Shown here: positions 42,900 to 54,108 of the stretch, in pieces
How the letters are laid out: each line of letters begins with the position of its first letter
Numbering within the stretch: the first letter of the stretch is position 1
DNA from: Azolla caroliniana
Taxonomy: Eukaryota; Polypodiophyta
Direction: 5' to 3'
DNA: 64,000 nt
Assembly (NCBI GenBank): GCA_043228905.1
Contig: JBHGNT010000012.1
Coordinates: forward strand, 8,990,001 to 9,054,000
Translations under genes and position numbers: made by a program
The notes under the pieces: generated by a model
The model's input: the letters and a program-made list of their open reading frames with translations, nothing else
The model's database searches: none
Told to the model about the DNA's origin: nothing

Positions 42900-43240
42900 T
42901 TTTGAAAGGCACATCTATTCAAGGGGCCTACGAAGAGGTATAAATATGAGGCTTAGCTACCCTCATAAGACACATTACGTCGAAAGGTTTCCTTCTTAAG
43001 ACACCGGTGGTGGGGGCTAGGGTTTCATCATGAAGATCGTGTTATCTCTTCCAAGGTATTAGTCATCCCAATATCCGGCAGTATGGGACGTCAGTGGTAG
43101 GTTGGCTATGTCTAGATCATAGCTTAGAGGTGGTCAAGTGGAACGAGTTCGTCCATCCAATTTATTTACCATGTTTTTACTTTACTTTGGTCTATTGATT
43201 AGTAATAGACTATCAAGAATAGAATCAATGGGAAAGATCG
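42900..43240 (+). repeat. Diverged chromovirus-type LTR fragment
   Basis: GTATAAATATGAGGCTTAGC then TACCCTCAT matches the promoter block of the CRM-1 LTR; CAGTATGGGACGTC and GGTGGTCAAGTGGA parallel later LTR blocks (GGTATGGGACGCCG, GGTGGTCGGGTGGA). No coding, no second LTR. Confidence 0.6.
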
Positions 43241-43260
43241 TGCTCCAAAAACATCATAAA

Positions 43261-43292
43261 ATCTCTCTCTCTCTCCTCCCCCCCCCCCCCCC
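43261..43292. repeat. (CT)n / poly-C tract at LINE-A junction
   Basis: CT repeats followed by about 16 C directly before the LINE-A copy. Confidence 0.8.
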
Positions 43293-44035
43293 TAAGAACG
43301 CATCAATCATGGAGACATTAAGTGTTGGGTCCTCAAGAAATACCTTTTCGACACTCAAGTGACACCGGTGTTTTTCTATGGGGTGGTAGCATCCCTAAAT
43401 ATACTTGGAAAGAGATTGAAAATGTTCAAAAATATTTTCTTACAAAGTGTCTACAAGCTAAGAAACAAACACCATACACCCTACTCCTTGAGACGGGATC
43501 GCTTCACATTGAGATCATGGCCATGGAAAGGGTTGTTGAATACATGCTTAAGGTTCAAAAAAGTCCCTCACATCGACTTCCTAGGATTGCATGGGAAGCA
43601 AGCAAAAAGATCCAAAAGACGCATAAAAGCAAAATTTTGTGTTCCGGTTGGATGCAAGATATAAAAAAATGGTTTGGTAGATGGGATGTGAAACACTTGC
43701 TTTATGATGCATCACTAGATTCCTCTATAAATGAGGCCTTTTTGCAATGCCAATGTATCATGACATGGGACAAATGTGGAGATTCACACTTCACACATTA
43801 TATTATACCTAACTACAAAACCATATTCTTCGTGGACGGTGGAAACCATACACCTTGATACATGTTACAGCCCATTCCGTTGTCTGGAATTTGAACCGTT
43901 GCTTCCATGCAACTTTAGCTCATAGGTCTCATAGGTCATATTTGACCCCCGAAGACGGTGAAATGTAATATTTTTGGTCTCATAGGTCATATTTGACCTC
44001 CGAAGACGATAATAGAATATATCTATCTATCTATC
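43293..44035 (+). pseudogene. LINE-A 5'-truncated copy (ORF2 C-terminus and 3' end)
   Basis: Starts near the GDIKCWVLKKYLFDTL-equivalent and continues SIPKYTWKEIENVQKYFLTK, TGSLHIEIMAMERVVEYMLK, HRLPRIAWEASKKIQKTHKS, GWMQDIKKWFGRWDVKHLLY and CIMTWDKCGDSHFTHY. The zinc finger is missing (jump at about 43915). The 3' end has two copies of GGTCTCATAGGTCA (43925-43938 and 43976-43989), each followed by TATTTGACC, then an ATCT tail at 44019-44034. Confidence 0.87.
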
Positions 44036-44430
44036 TTTGGTGAAAAGTTACAATTATATTAATAAATATGTGTGAAAAACATTACAATGGTACCACAATG
44101 GAGTACAGTCACCACTCATCGGTAGAAGAACATGTTAAATTGCTCTACTTGCTCGAATAGAGGAAATTGCCACATTATACTCCCTTCAACTTTCGTAGAT
44201 ATGCTTTGACTCCATACCTACCATCAAATACAAAAGCATGGCGCATATCCCAATTATGATGCAATCCCCAATATCGTAGTAATAGGAAAATGATCATCAC
44301 CTCTAATTTTGAGTCAACTTATATGAATTGTGCAAACACTCACTGTCTTGGCATCAAATAACACCATGACAAAACTTCCCAAATTTGAGAAACATAACTC
44401 AAATATGACAAGCAATTGAGTATTGTATGA
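44036..44430. repeat. Unclassified repeat X, copy 2
   Basis: Homologous to 39154-39540 (blocks listed there). Begins immediately after the LINE-A ATCT tail. Non-coding. Confidence 0.6.
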
Positions 44431-45582
44431 AATGATGAATACTATCTTCCACTTAAAAAATGCAAAAAAAGTAATTGCCCCTTTCTATTCGATGTCGTTT
44501 TAAAGCTAATCCCAAAGCCAAACCCCAATCAAAACTCGACCATCGGAGAGACACAAGGGAGCAATACAAGAGATTAATAGTCACTTGTAAAAACGGTGTT
44601 TGACCCCATAAACATCAATCAACCCATGATTGCTTATTTGTTTCTAGAGGTAAAGGGCCCTACATCAATGTTATATTTTGTAGTTGTTGCCAAATAAACC
44701 CATAATTGGGCATGATGTGTAATAATTATCATGCTTCAATAAACTCCAAATTTCTTGGAGATCGAGCCTAAACTATATCTCGTACAACCCTTTGAACTCT
44801 AAATTAAACAATTGAATAAATTGAGAGTGCAATCTCTCCTTTGTTTGGCAACATAATAACCAAAAAGACAAGTAACTCTTTTTGCAAAGAATTACAATAC
44901 TCTATACTAGATGGTTTTCATACAAATAAGGAGAGTTGTTCATGTCATCAGACAACCAAGTGGTGAACAAATGAGTGATGAATCTTGCCTTCATTGTTAT
45001 CCTCCCATGTGTTATACCCTCATTCTCAATGAAATATTGGACAAGAGATTTCTAAAAATAGTGAATACATCATGTCTAACAATAGAGAAAATCTCGAAGC
45101 CATCATATGCATATATAAGTCTAATATTGCAACTTCCCCGAAGCACTTAAGGGTTGTTAGATGGTTCCATGCAACCCATATGATTCCCATCTTTTCCCTC
45201 TTTCTTCAGAACTAATATATAGAAGAGGTTGCAAAACAGAGTGCAATGCCCTCTTTGCCCATGATAGCAATGGCAAGTAATAAAATATCATGGTTCCATT
45301 ATACATTGTACAACTTTTGGGCATACATCAAATGGCAAAGATTGTGAATTACAATTCATGAACTTATCCCTTAACTTGCTAGAGATCAATCGATTAGTTG
45401 ATCATTCATAACAATCATTCCCAATGTATACTCCAAGTTTCCAAATTAGAGTCTTTTCTAAGCATGGATCATTGCCATCCTCGACATTCCAAATCCATCT
45501 CAATACATGAGATGAGGTTAAACTTCCTCCCATTAATATATAGTTTAGATGCTAATGCAAATTGGTTCCACACATGCATCCT
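44431..45582. other. Gene-free stretch before the chimeric element
   Basis: No supported gene or repeat family. The last five bases ATCCT (45578-45582) match ATCCC after 52294 at four of five positions, a possible TSD. Confidence 0.5.
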
Positions 45583-46062
45583 TGTTGAGCAGACAAGCTC
45601 AACATGATCTGGATCGGCTGAATAAGCCAAAGCTAGATCGTAATCTGGAACGAAGAACCGATCGGGGTTCAGAACCATGAGCCGGATCGGTTTCCGGAAT
45701 AGAGAGTCGGATCAGTGCAAAATGGTAGGCCGTTAGAGGCCTACGGTCCTAGCCAATTACATAGGCATATTTTTGGGAGTCTGTGTCATGGATCAATACG
45801 AGCATTTAAGTACTTGTCAGTGCTTCTGTCAGTCCTTTTAAGGACTTGTATAAAAGTGCTCACAGAGGACATTGTATGTACAGAGTATTGAGTATTTTTG
45901 AAATAGAGTTTTTTGTGTGTTCTTCTCTCTCTGTCTCTCCCTCGTACTCTGTGTGTGTGTCTGTGTGTGTGTGTGAAGATTTCCATTAAACCTTCATTCT
46001 ATTTTCTATTGCTATCCGGCAGAACTGGTTACATCTACAAGCTTCCGCATGCTATTTTTACA
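45583..46062 (+). repeat. Copia-A-type 5' LTR of the chimera
   Basis: 480 bp, TGTTGAGCAGACAAGC to ATTTTTACA. TATA-like TATAAAAGTGCTCACA at 45849. CT and GT microsatellites at 45921-45975. Matches the LTR at 51840 except for that copy's missing start. Confidence 0.88.
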
Positions 46063-46305
46063 TGGTATCAGAGTGCTAGGGTTGAGAATCCTTTGTAGCT
46101 GACAAAGTGTACAGATAGAACAAAACCTAACACTCGGTAAGAATAGATAGAGGAGGAGATGGATAGAAGCATAACAAGGTCGCTTCCAACGGAGAAGCTC
46201 GACAGAAACAACTACGCCTCTTGCTATTACAAGATGCACCAGTTCCTACTGGGGCACAACTACTGGAGTTATGTCGAAGGAGAAAACGAGGTAGAGCCGG
46301 AGCCA
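46063..46305 (+). pseudogene. Primer site and copia gag N-terminus
   Basis: TGGTATCAGAGTGCTAGG (46063-46080) matches the initiator tRNA-Met primer site directly at the LTR end. From ATG 46159: MDRSITRSLPTEKLDRNNYA, SCYYKMHQFLLGHNYWSYVE and GENEVEPEP, the first ~49 residues of a Ty1/copia Gag (LDR.NYASW.YKM...LLGH.YW). The copia similarity ends near 46305. Confidence 0.8.
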
Positions 46306-46989
46306 GGAAATCTCGGTATGGGAACAAGGATCAAGCAGAGTGTTGTACTGCCTCGCATCAAGGGAGAATCCACGGGATATGACAACAAAATCCGATGTGG
46401 GCGGCGTTTGAAGAAGCACTAAAGATCACATTCGCTATCGAGGACTCCTCCAAGGCAACACAGAGAGGATTCGAAGATTGGGTGGAAACACCTGACAAGG
46501 GGCTGAGGGTCCTCGATGTGTTAAGCAATTATGTGACGACTATGGGAATACGTGTGGGAGAAACATCTAGAGTGAATTCGTCTTTCTGGCTGGAAGTGCT
46601 AGAAATCTCCGAGAAAACCAACTCTGATGAGATCCGAAGCACTACGGAAGGCATCCGAGAAGCTACAGGATGGAAGTGCCCCGTAGATAAGAATAATGTA
46701 TATGCCCTATGCCAATTACATGAGGTGTATGTCGATGAGAAACGACGGTGCATGGATGATGCGGTCAGACCATTGAAGACACTGGAGAGTTGGAATTCCA
46801 AAGGAAAAGGAAAAGGGAAGTCGATTCCGGCATTCAAAATCGCCTCGGACATTGAACAAAAAACAGACCTAATGAAGGTGTTCAAAGAGAGAATCCAAGT
46901 CGGGTGGAATTCTCCCTTCGAGAATTGCTCAGAATTGTGAAGAAAGAGTTCCATGACCTCCTCGTGGATCTCGTGAAAAGAAAGAGAGA
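46306..46989 (+). pseudogene. Chimera gypsy gag
   Basis: SVVLPRIKGESTGYDNKI, then after a +2 shift MWAAFEEALKITFAIEDSSK, RGFEDWVETPDKGLRVLDVL, FWLEVLEISEKTNSDEIRST and WKCPVDKNNVYALCQLHEV. This is not copia Gag; it fits a gypsy Gag whose relatives I recall mainly from fungi (recollection, not a search). Frame break at 46942. Confidence 0.65.
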
Positions 46990-47640
46990 AGCTATGAAAG
47001 AATCAAATGCTCCAATGGTAAATGCAAATACCGTTCTAATGAATGATACGGAAGTAGAGGGTGAGATTCTGAACTCTCATGACACAATTCCACATTGGGC
47101 ACGAGCAACTATGGAGACTCCGGTCCGAATTGGAAACATCAAAGAGCCTGTAGTCGCATTGATTGATCATGGACCAGAGATCAATTTGATGTCCAAGGAG
47201 TTCTATCGGAAAGGGAAGTGGCCTATTAACACCAACCATGGATGGAAGATTCAGGCAGCCACTAAAGCAACGGAAGACTTATTTGTGGCTTCTTCGGATG
47301 TGATGGTGAAAATCGGAGATGTGGAGATTGACCAAAATTTCTTCATGCAAGATGAGGTCTCACATTCTGTGATCCTCAGGCAACCCTTCATCACAACTTC
47401 ACGGAAGGAAACAAAGGTGCTCGATAGCGGAGCGGCTTCCGCACGGATTCGAAGCCAAAGTGGAGGAGAAACCATCCAATTCCTAACTGTGCCATCGAAT
47501 CACGAAAGGAACAAGAGAGCTCTTGTCCCAAACAAAAATGGATTTTTAAAGCGGACTATTGCGGAGTGGGGAAGTGATAGTCCGAGAAGCCTTGATACCC
47601 CACACAGGAAGAAAACTCTTGGACCAAAACAAGTGTGAAT
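46990..47640 (+). pseudogene. Chimera protease
   Basis: PVRIGNIKEPVVALIDHGPE, INLMSKEFYRKGKWPIN, VKIGDVEIDQNFFMQDEVSH, SVILRQPFITTSRKETKVLD and SGGETIQFLTVPSNHERNKR. The retropepsin D-S-G is D-H-G here and the usual ILGQPF is ILRQPF, so two key positions are changed. The frame is otherwise open from 46904 to 47636. Confidence 0.8.
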
Positions 47641-47848
47641 CAGTCCAGATGGGGCATCTACGTACATGGTCGTGACCGGAGAAATGAAGAAAGAACTCCA
47701 GAAGATGCAGGATGAGCTACGGTCTACATCAATCATAAAAGAGGATGAAGAAATCATGGGAGTAGTTGAATAAGTGTTCTATGGGAGCACACTTCAATGA
47801 CTTGAAGAGCTTGCAGAAGAGAATTGCTAAGAAGATCGAGTAGTTCCA

Positions 47849-49070
47849 ATGGAATCTGTTGAGATGTACGAGATCATTGCGGAATTGGGGCCGGATGTTC
47901 TCCGCAAAGAAGCAATGGTATGCACGAAATTCAAGACCATAGAAAAGAAGGTGAAACCATCTACGGGACCATTACCCACCAATAGTGAACAAAAGAGGAA
48001 AGAAGTCTCGAGGGATCCAACACTTCGAAAGTCCGTGGATATCGTACATACCTTCATGAATAAAACTCGAAAGAAACTCTGGATCAATGGAGATGGGTTC
48101 CTCTTATCGGATGAAGAAGAACGATTCTGTGAGATGTTGGAGCAGCATGGAAAAGCATTTGCATTCACATCAAGAGAGATAGGGTGCGTTGATCCGAAGA
48201 AAGTGGAGCCAATGGTGATCTTCACGATAGAATATGTACCACGGAACCTGAAGCCGATTCTGGTGCCACGGGTGCATATTCCGAAAATTATTGACTTACT
48301 CAAGGAGAAGGTGGTGATGGGGATTCTAGATTCATCAAATGCTCCGTACTCAAACTGATGGTTTATGGTTTCGAAGAAGAATAGGTCACTCTGGTTTATT
48401 CAAGATTTGCAACCAATGAACAAGGTCAGGATCTGGAACTCCGGAGTTGGTCCGATAGTGGATGAATTTGCAGAAGCGTTTGCCGGACGCGCGATACACT
48501 CCATCGGAGACCTATACTCCGGGTATGACAAATTCCAACTAACCGTGGAGAGCCAGGATATCACTACAATACGAATATCGATAGGATTAGTCTGGATGTG
48601 TATGCTACCACAAGGAGTGACGAACTCGGTCGTACATATGATGAATGTGATGAACAAGGTGTTCCGAGACTGCATTCCGAAGATAACGATGTCGTTCTTT
48701 GATGACATTCTGATGAAAGGATGTGCAGTGGAAGAAAAGAATGAGACTAAGGATGATTAGGGATGCGGAAAGTTCGTAGTCGACCATATTCACGACTGTG
48801 AGAAAGTGCTACAAAGGTTAGACGATGTGCACTTAACACTCTCCGGAGAGAAATCGGCATTCAGACAAGAAGAGATATTGGTAGTCGTACATCTATGTGG
48901 GCCCTACGACCGAAGACCATCACCAGTCAAGATCAATGTGATTCAACCTATGAAAGAAATATGCGAGTCAGAATCTGAAGTCTGTGGATTTGTTGGTGCG
49001 TGTGCATTTTATCACATATGGATTCCGTACTATGCACACATTACAGACCCACTCTATCACTTGTTGCGGA
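47849..49070 (+). pseudogene. Chimera reverse transcriptase
   Basis: DGFLLSDEEERFCEMLEQHG, AFAFTSREIGCVDPKKVEP, YVPRNLKPILVPRVHIPKII, VVMGILDSSNAPYSN-stop-WF, SLWFIQDLQPMNKVRIWNSG, FAGRAIHSIGDLYSGYDKFQ, MLPQGVTNSVVHMMNVMNKV and the catalytic I-T-M-S-F-F-D-D-I-L-M-K-G (FFDD at about 48697-48708). Stops at 48356 and 48758. The thumb GACAFYHIWIPYYAHITDPL reaches 49060. Confidence 0.85.
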
Positions 49071-49616
49071 AGGGTAAGAAGTTCGAATGGAGACTGGAAC
49101 ATACCAAAGCCATAAGAAGCTCAAGAAAACACTACGGAGGGTTGAAGCACTTAAGAAGCCAAACTATGACCAACCGATCATAGTGACGGTTGATACAAGT
49201 CCAACCGGGATTGGATGGGTCATCAACCAAGTCGACTCGGATGGTTCACAATACCCGATTCAATTCGGACCAAAGGTTCTCAACGAAAGGAAACACGGAT
49301 ATGCACAAGTTAAAAGAGAATTATGGGGAGTCGTGTCAGCAATAATATCAGATCCATATTATTTGATTGGAGCCGAAGTAGTGATCGAAACGGATTGTCT
49401 TCCGATACTCGGGATGATGCGATGTTGCACAGAACCAGATGACATGGCTATGCTAAAATGGATTGCATATGTAAAGTCACTTAATCTGGAGGTTTGTTAC
49501 ATCTCGAGAAAAGACAACGCGGTAGCGGATATGTTATCAAGGGCCTGGTTCGAAGATGATAGTCGGATAATGAAGAAGTTTTCGAAGACTACTTTACTTT
49601 TGAGCACATATGTCGG
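49071..49616 (+). pseudogene. Chimera RNase H
   Basis: PIIVTVDTSPTGIGWVINQV (Asp in VDTS), QFGPKVLNERKHGYAQVKRE (Glu), EVVIETDCLPILGMMRCC (Asp in ETD) and ISRKDNAVADMLSRAWF. Three catalytic acids appear present. Open frame 49087-49617. Confidence 0.87.
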
Positions 49617-51046
49617 GTGAACATGATTCAAGGGTTCCAGGAAGACGAATATGAGGGAGAAAGCTTACTGATTGGGAAAGTGCTACAAGAAATCGAGGAA
49701 TCATCAGACAATAAAGAAAAGAGAGCCAAGATCCGAAGGAAGAAACGACAAGTCCAGAAGTTCTTCTTGAACAATAGACTAATTTGGAGGGAGCCGAAAA
49801 GACCGGATGGTATGCCACTCCGGGTAGTCGGCACAAAGGAACAACAAAAACAAGTAATATCTGAATTTCACAAATCCGATTGGGCTGGACATCGGGGAAC
49901 ATGGTTAACATTTGCAAACAAAAATATTGGTGGAAGAATATCTACAAGGATGTAGCGGAGTTCACCGAAAGCTGCGAGAAATGTCAAATCTACTCTAGAA
50001 TTCAACACCGGGACAAATTACATCTGACATTCTCACCGACAATCAACTTTAAATGGATGGTCAACATCATGGCCATGCCAACCGGGATCGGACAAAAGAA
50101 GTATCTGACAAACCACGTAGAAGGTCGGGCGCTACGGAGAAAAACATGTTCCACAATATGCCAATTTCTCCTGGAAGAAGTGTTCTGCAAGTATGGGTGC
50201 GTAGGACAAGTGATTGCGGATCGGGGAGAACTTGAGTCTGATAAAGCTAGGGAATTCTTCGCTAAACATGGAGTACAGTTGACACTAACCACGACATACA
50301 ATCTAGAAGCAAACAGGAAGATCGAATGAGGACATAGTCCAATCGTAAAAGCACTTGCAAAAGCGTGCGACGGGAGGGTGAAGAATTGGCCGCAGATGCT
50401 TCTATATGCCCTATGGGCGGATCGCACAATGCATAGTTCCATGACCGGATATATGCCAATGGAACTTATGACCTAACAAGCTCCGGTAATGCCTACGGAA
50501 ACCGCAATTGCAACATGGACAATGCTGCCATGGAAGGAAGAGATGAGTCGGGAAGAACTACTACCAATCCGGATACAACAGCTAGAAGGAAAAGCGGAAG
50601 ACGTAGCGGATGTGGTGCACCGACAACAAGAAGCGTGATTTTGGAACAAACATCGATTCGATAAAAACCACCGACTTCGACCGCGGAAGATTGAAGAAGG
50701 GGATTGGGTGATAGTCTATGACAGTAGTCTGGATCATCAACAAAGCTCAATACAAAAATTTGCTAAAAGGTGGTTCGGACCATACGAAGTTCGAAAAGCA
50801 TTCGACAACGGAACTTACCAGCTAAGTGAGCTAGATGGAACAATTCTTCAAGTGCCTATAGCAGGGAAGTGGGTGAAGATTTTCAAGAACCAAATTGACG
50901 TCGAACCCTACGTATTCTTAGACAAACCCGACACAAAGGAGCAATCAGATAACGATCACGAAGGTGCAGAAAGCGAGGAAAGCGAGCTCGATTTAATAAT
51001 CGACATAGGGGAAGAGATAGAGGGTGCTTCAGATGAAGAAGAGTAA
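49617..51046 (+). pseudogene. Chimera integrase
   Basis: Zinc finger: EFHKSDWAGHRGTW (HH) then SCEKCQIYSRIQHRD (CC), with a frameshift between. Core: FKWMVNIMAMPTGIGQKKYL, where the expected first Asp (V-D-I/V) is Asn; GQVIADRGELESDKAREFFA (second Asp); YNLEANRKIE (Glu). Stops at 50327, 50474 and 50636. C-terminal: QKFAKRWFGPYEVRKAFDNG, the GPY/F motif, then an acidic tail DDEEE-like ending at 51044. No chromodomain. Confidence 0.85.
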
Positions 51047-51102
51047 CAAGTACTGGAAATTTCGGCACATACCTGAGGATGTGCAGATTCGGAGGCAGTG
51101 AG

Positions 51103-51813
51103 TGTTGTAGTGTACTTTGTACACTACATAAAATATGTGTGGAGTACCCCATTGACTAAGTATAAAGAAATAGGAGAAAATACTAAAACAATTATGTTAC
51201 ATGCATATGGCAAGATTTGAACCCCGTACCTCCATGTTAACAATTTCAAGCCTCACCATTGTCCTAACACATTATGATTATTAAAATTATAGTAAACTTT
51301 ATCTCATATCAATATTCTAAATAACCATGATAGAAAAAGTTATTCATGCATACACACTTGAGTTAAATGAAAAAGGGTTTCTCCCACTTGAGTTAAAGGA
51401 AAAGCATGATAGGAAAAGTTAATCATGGACATGTAGTGTGCATGTACACTAGAGTTAGAAAAGGCATAATGCTTGCATGTGGTAAACTTAGTCTCTCCCA
51501 TTACTATACAAGGGTGGGGAGTAAATTGTAATGGTTGTTGATTCTTGGATTTTTTATTACGATCTAAATATTGATTAATATAATAGTTGTTGAATTCACA
51601 AATTTTGATCTCTTTTCTCAATCTACTCTAATCTCTTCTAAACTATTTCATTTTACTAAGTCTATGATTTTAAATATGAAGTTAAACTAATTCACTATAT
51701 TCGTGGGATTCATGAATTTCTATCTCTTTCTTCAATCTATTCATATTCTTATCTTCCTTAGAATTCTCCTCCTCCTAGTCCAAAACCCCAGTGGTTCCCA
51801 CCCGACTCACGCA
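51103..51813 (+). repeat. Inner LTR-like sequence of the gypsy part
   Basis: Starts TGTTGTAGTGTAC after a purine-rich GGAGGCAGTGAG and ends about ...GACTCACGCA. The start contains the perfect inverted repeat TGTAGTGTAC-TTT-GTACACTACA (51106-51128). An antisense tRNA-like module lies at 51213-51266 (B box GGTTCAAATCT, A box TAGGACAATGGTG on the minus strand). Six bases after the end is TGGCGCCCAAAG (51820), resembling a gypsy primer site. No second copy in the window, so boundaries are tentative. Confidence 0.5.
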
Positions 51814-51839
51814 ACGATCTGGCGCCCAAAGACATGACA

Positions 51840-52165
51840 CCAGATCGTAATCTAGAACGAAGGACCAGATCAGTCTCCGGAACCAAGAACCGGATCGATA
51901 TCCTGAATAGGGAGCTAAATCGGTATTTGGATTAGTGCGAACTGTTAGGTCATTAGATGCCTACGGTCCTAGCCTATTAGATATGCATATTTTTGGGAGT
52001 GTGTCATAGCTTAGTACGAGCATTGAAGTACTCGTCAGTACTTTTGTCAGTCCTTTTAAGGACTTGTATAAAAGTGCTCACAAAGCACATTGTATGTACA
52101 GATTATTGAGTATTTTTGAAATAGAGTTTTTTGTGTGTTCTGCTCTCTCTGTCTCTCCCTCGTAC

Positions 52166-52206
<41 letters not shown>

Positions 52207-52294
52207 CAAGCTTTCAATTAAACCTTCATTCTATTTTATGTTGCTATATGGCTGAACCGGTTGTGTCTACCAGCTTCTGCACGCTATTTTTACA
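51840..52294 (+). repeat. Copia-A-type 3' LTR of the chimera (5'-truncated)
   Basis: Matches 45583-46062 from AGATCGTAATCTAGAACGAA onward to ATTTTTACA. The first ~60 bp and polypurine tract are replaced. GT microsatellite of about 36 bp at 52169-52204. Multiple differences from the 5' LTR suggest an old insertion. Confidence 0.83.
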
Positions 52295-52479
52295 ATCCCC
52301 TTCCGAATATTCTCATGTGAGGCTCATCAAATCTTGAAAGAATCATCTACCAAAGCTCGTGCTACCAACTACCCCCCTTAGATGGAAGGTGTAGGCCCAC
52401 AATGTCACCATTACTCCACAGTCAGTTTGATGTGATGCAGGATGTTAGGACACATATGATGAGACTTGAAAACTACGCA

Positions 52480-52915
52480 TATTTTCCCCTAAACAAGTTT
52501 GAGAGTTTGAATATCATTCGTTTATTGATACAATGCTCTCTACCTTTGATCACAATTGATTATGCTTTCAACACATCTTCAACCCAACCTAGTCCTTGCA
52601 CTAACTTTTCTCACAATCAAAATGTGTATTCTCATATGCAATTAGTAAACTTCTTGAACATCAATGACACTACTCACTTTCACATGCACAATACTCTCTA
52701 CCTATGATCATAATTGATTATGCTTTCTACACATCTTCGACCCAACCCAATCCTTGCACGAATTTCACTCATCATTAGAATGCATATTCTAAAATGCAAT
52801 AAGTAAACTTCTTGAACAAAAAGAGTCACTACTCACTTTCACACGTATTATGTGAAAACTTTTTTTGTTATCTCATAGGTGATATTTGACCTCCGAAGAA
52901 AATAATAAAATCTCT
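52480..52915 (+). pseudogene. LINE-A 3' fragment with internal tandem duplication
   Basis: Two copies of TACAATGCTCTCTACCTTTG / ACAATACTCTCTACCTATG ... TTGATTATGCTTTC..CACATCTTCGACCCAACC (about 52530-52690 and 52689-52840) match the LINE-A C-terminus after the zinc finger (58180-58330). Ends in TCTCATAGGTGATATTTGAC (52871-52890), a decayed 3' terminus. Confidence 0.7.
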
Positions 52916-53954
52916 TTCACACATTCAAGTCATTATTATACCTCTTGAGTTCTACTCTCTTTATTAATTTGAAAAGTTAGTAAAGCAAAGGGTATGATTT
53001 TTGTTAATTCTTTCTCTTTATCACATTCCCATCAATCATAAGTATCAAATAAGTCATCCAAATCCCTTTCACCTCTTGCATTGAGTTCATCTTAACTTTC
53101 TTCCGTCTTTGTTGAGTAAAAAGTGTTTCTTATTTAATGCTTAGTACTCACATCTCTTAGGCTCTATAAGACTTTAGTGCTCGATCCCCACCTCCCTAAT
53201 ATGTAATGTAACTCTTACCGCAGGTCACATAGATAAGCACTCTCTTAACCTTAAACATTATGTTATTTATTGGTTCACACACACACACACACACACACAT
53301 TTAAACTTGTGCCATAAAGTGACAATTTCAAGCAGATTTGGTATGATCATTCTAGCATTGCAATACATGGTAATATGTCACTAGTTAGCAAATCAAATAT
53401 CTTGCCATCAACTAATGCTCAAATAAAAAATATTGTTCTAAGCATGGCCCAATGCCCTAACCATAGAGGTTTAGCAATGCACCAAACCTAATTGCATAGG
53501 GGTGGATATGTAGCATAACTAAATACACACTCAACATAGTGCTTGGATAGCAACTATATTTAGCTTGGATAGTTAAATATAGATATGATCTATATCATAT
53601 GGTTGGGTGGTGATTGGGCGTTACAATCTCCTTTCTCTATCTAAGGATCTTATTGTTGGGCAATGACAAGATACTTGTCCTAGTGGAGTTAGGTTTCCCC
53701 AACCATGCTTGTCACACTAACTTATTAGCCAATTACAAGTGTGAATTGACTCTGTTATTGACTAATTTTAGATGTTAAGAGCTATATCGCATTGAATGGC
53801 TATTAGGGCACCACATTCTCTTCCCTTTCAGGAATTTTATGGTACATCTTGAATATGATAGGGAAATACTTTCATATAAAGTTCTCAATGGAAATTGCTT
53901 GCTAATTGCGCAAACTTCTATAATTTACCTTATTTTCAAATTCTCCCTCTCTTT
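52916..53954. other. Gene-free stretch with (CA)n
   Basis: No supported gene. (CA)n at about 53276-53301. Confidence 0.55.
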
Positions 53955-54108
53955 CTTTTATTGTAATTAGCTTACCTTAGTAGTAAGTAATTTATAGTAC
54001 TAGCACTACATCTTGGGTTCAACACCCAATTTTCTCACCTCTCTATTACTCCATAGATATCTCTTATTTCACTAGATGCCACTATGGAATGTAAGGGTTG
54101 AACCCCTA

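Larger units (their letters stand above)
45583..52294 (+). mobile_element. Chimeric LTR element: copia LTRs and gag start with a gypsy gag-pol and inner LTR
   Basis: The outer repeats (45583-46062 and about 51840-52294) are Copia-A-type LTRs in the same orientation. After the 5' LTR come a tRNA-Met primer site and about 49 codons of copia Gag. Then the frame changes to a gypsy Gag, protease, RT, RNase H and integrase (46306-51046). This is followed by a separate 711-bp LTR-like sequence (51103-51813) with a TGGCGCC motif behind it, and then the outer 3' LTR, which lacks its first ~60 bp and its polypurine tract. Possible TSD ATCC(T/C). Structure is seen directly; the mechanism is open. Confidence 0.75.

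Noticed and set aside
45583-52294. Simple nesting of a gypsy element inside Copia-A
   Set aside because: A nested gypsy should have an LTR on both sides; none is present at the left junction (about 46305), so the chimera or permutation explanation is kept instead.
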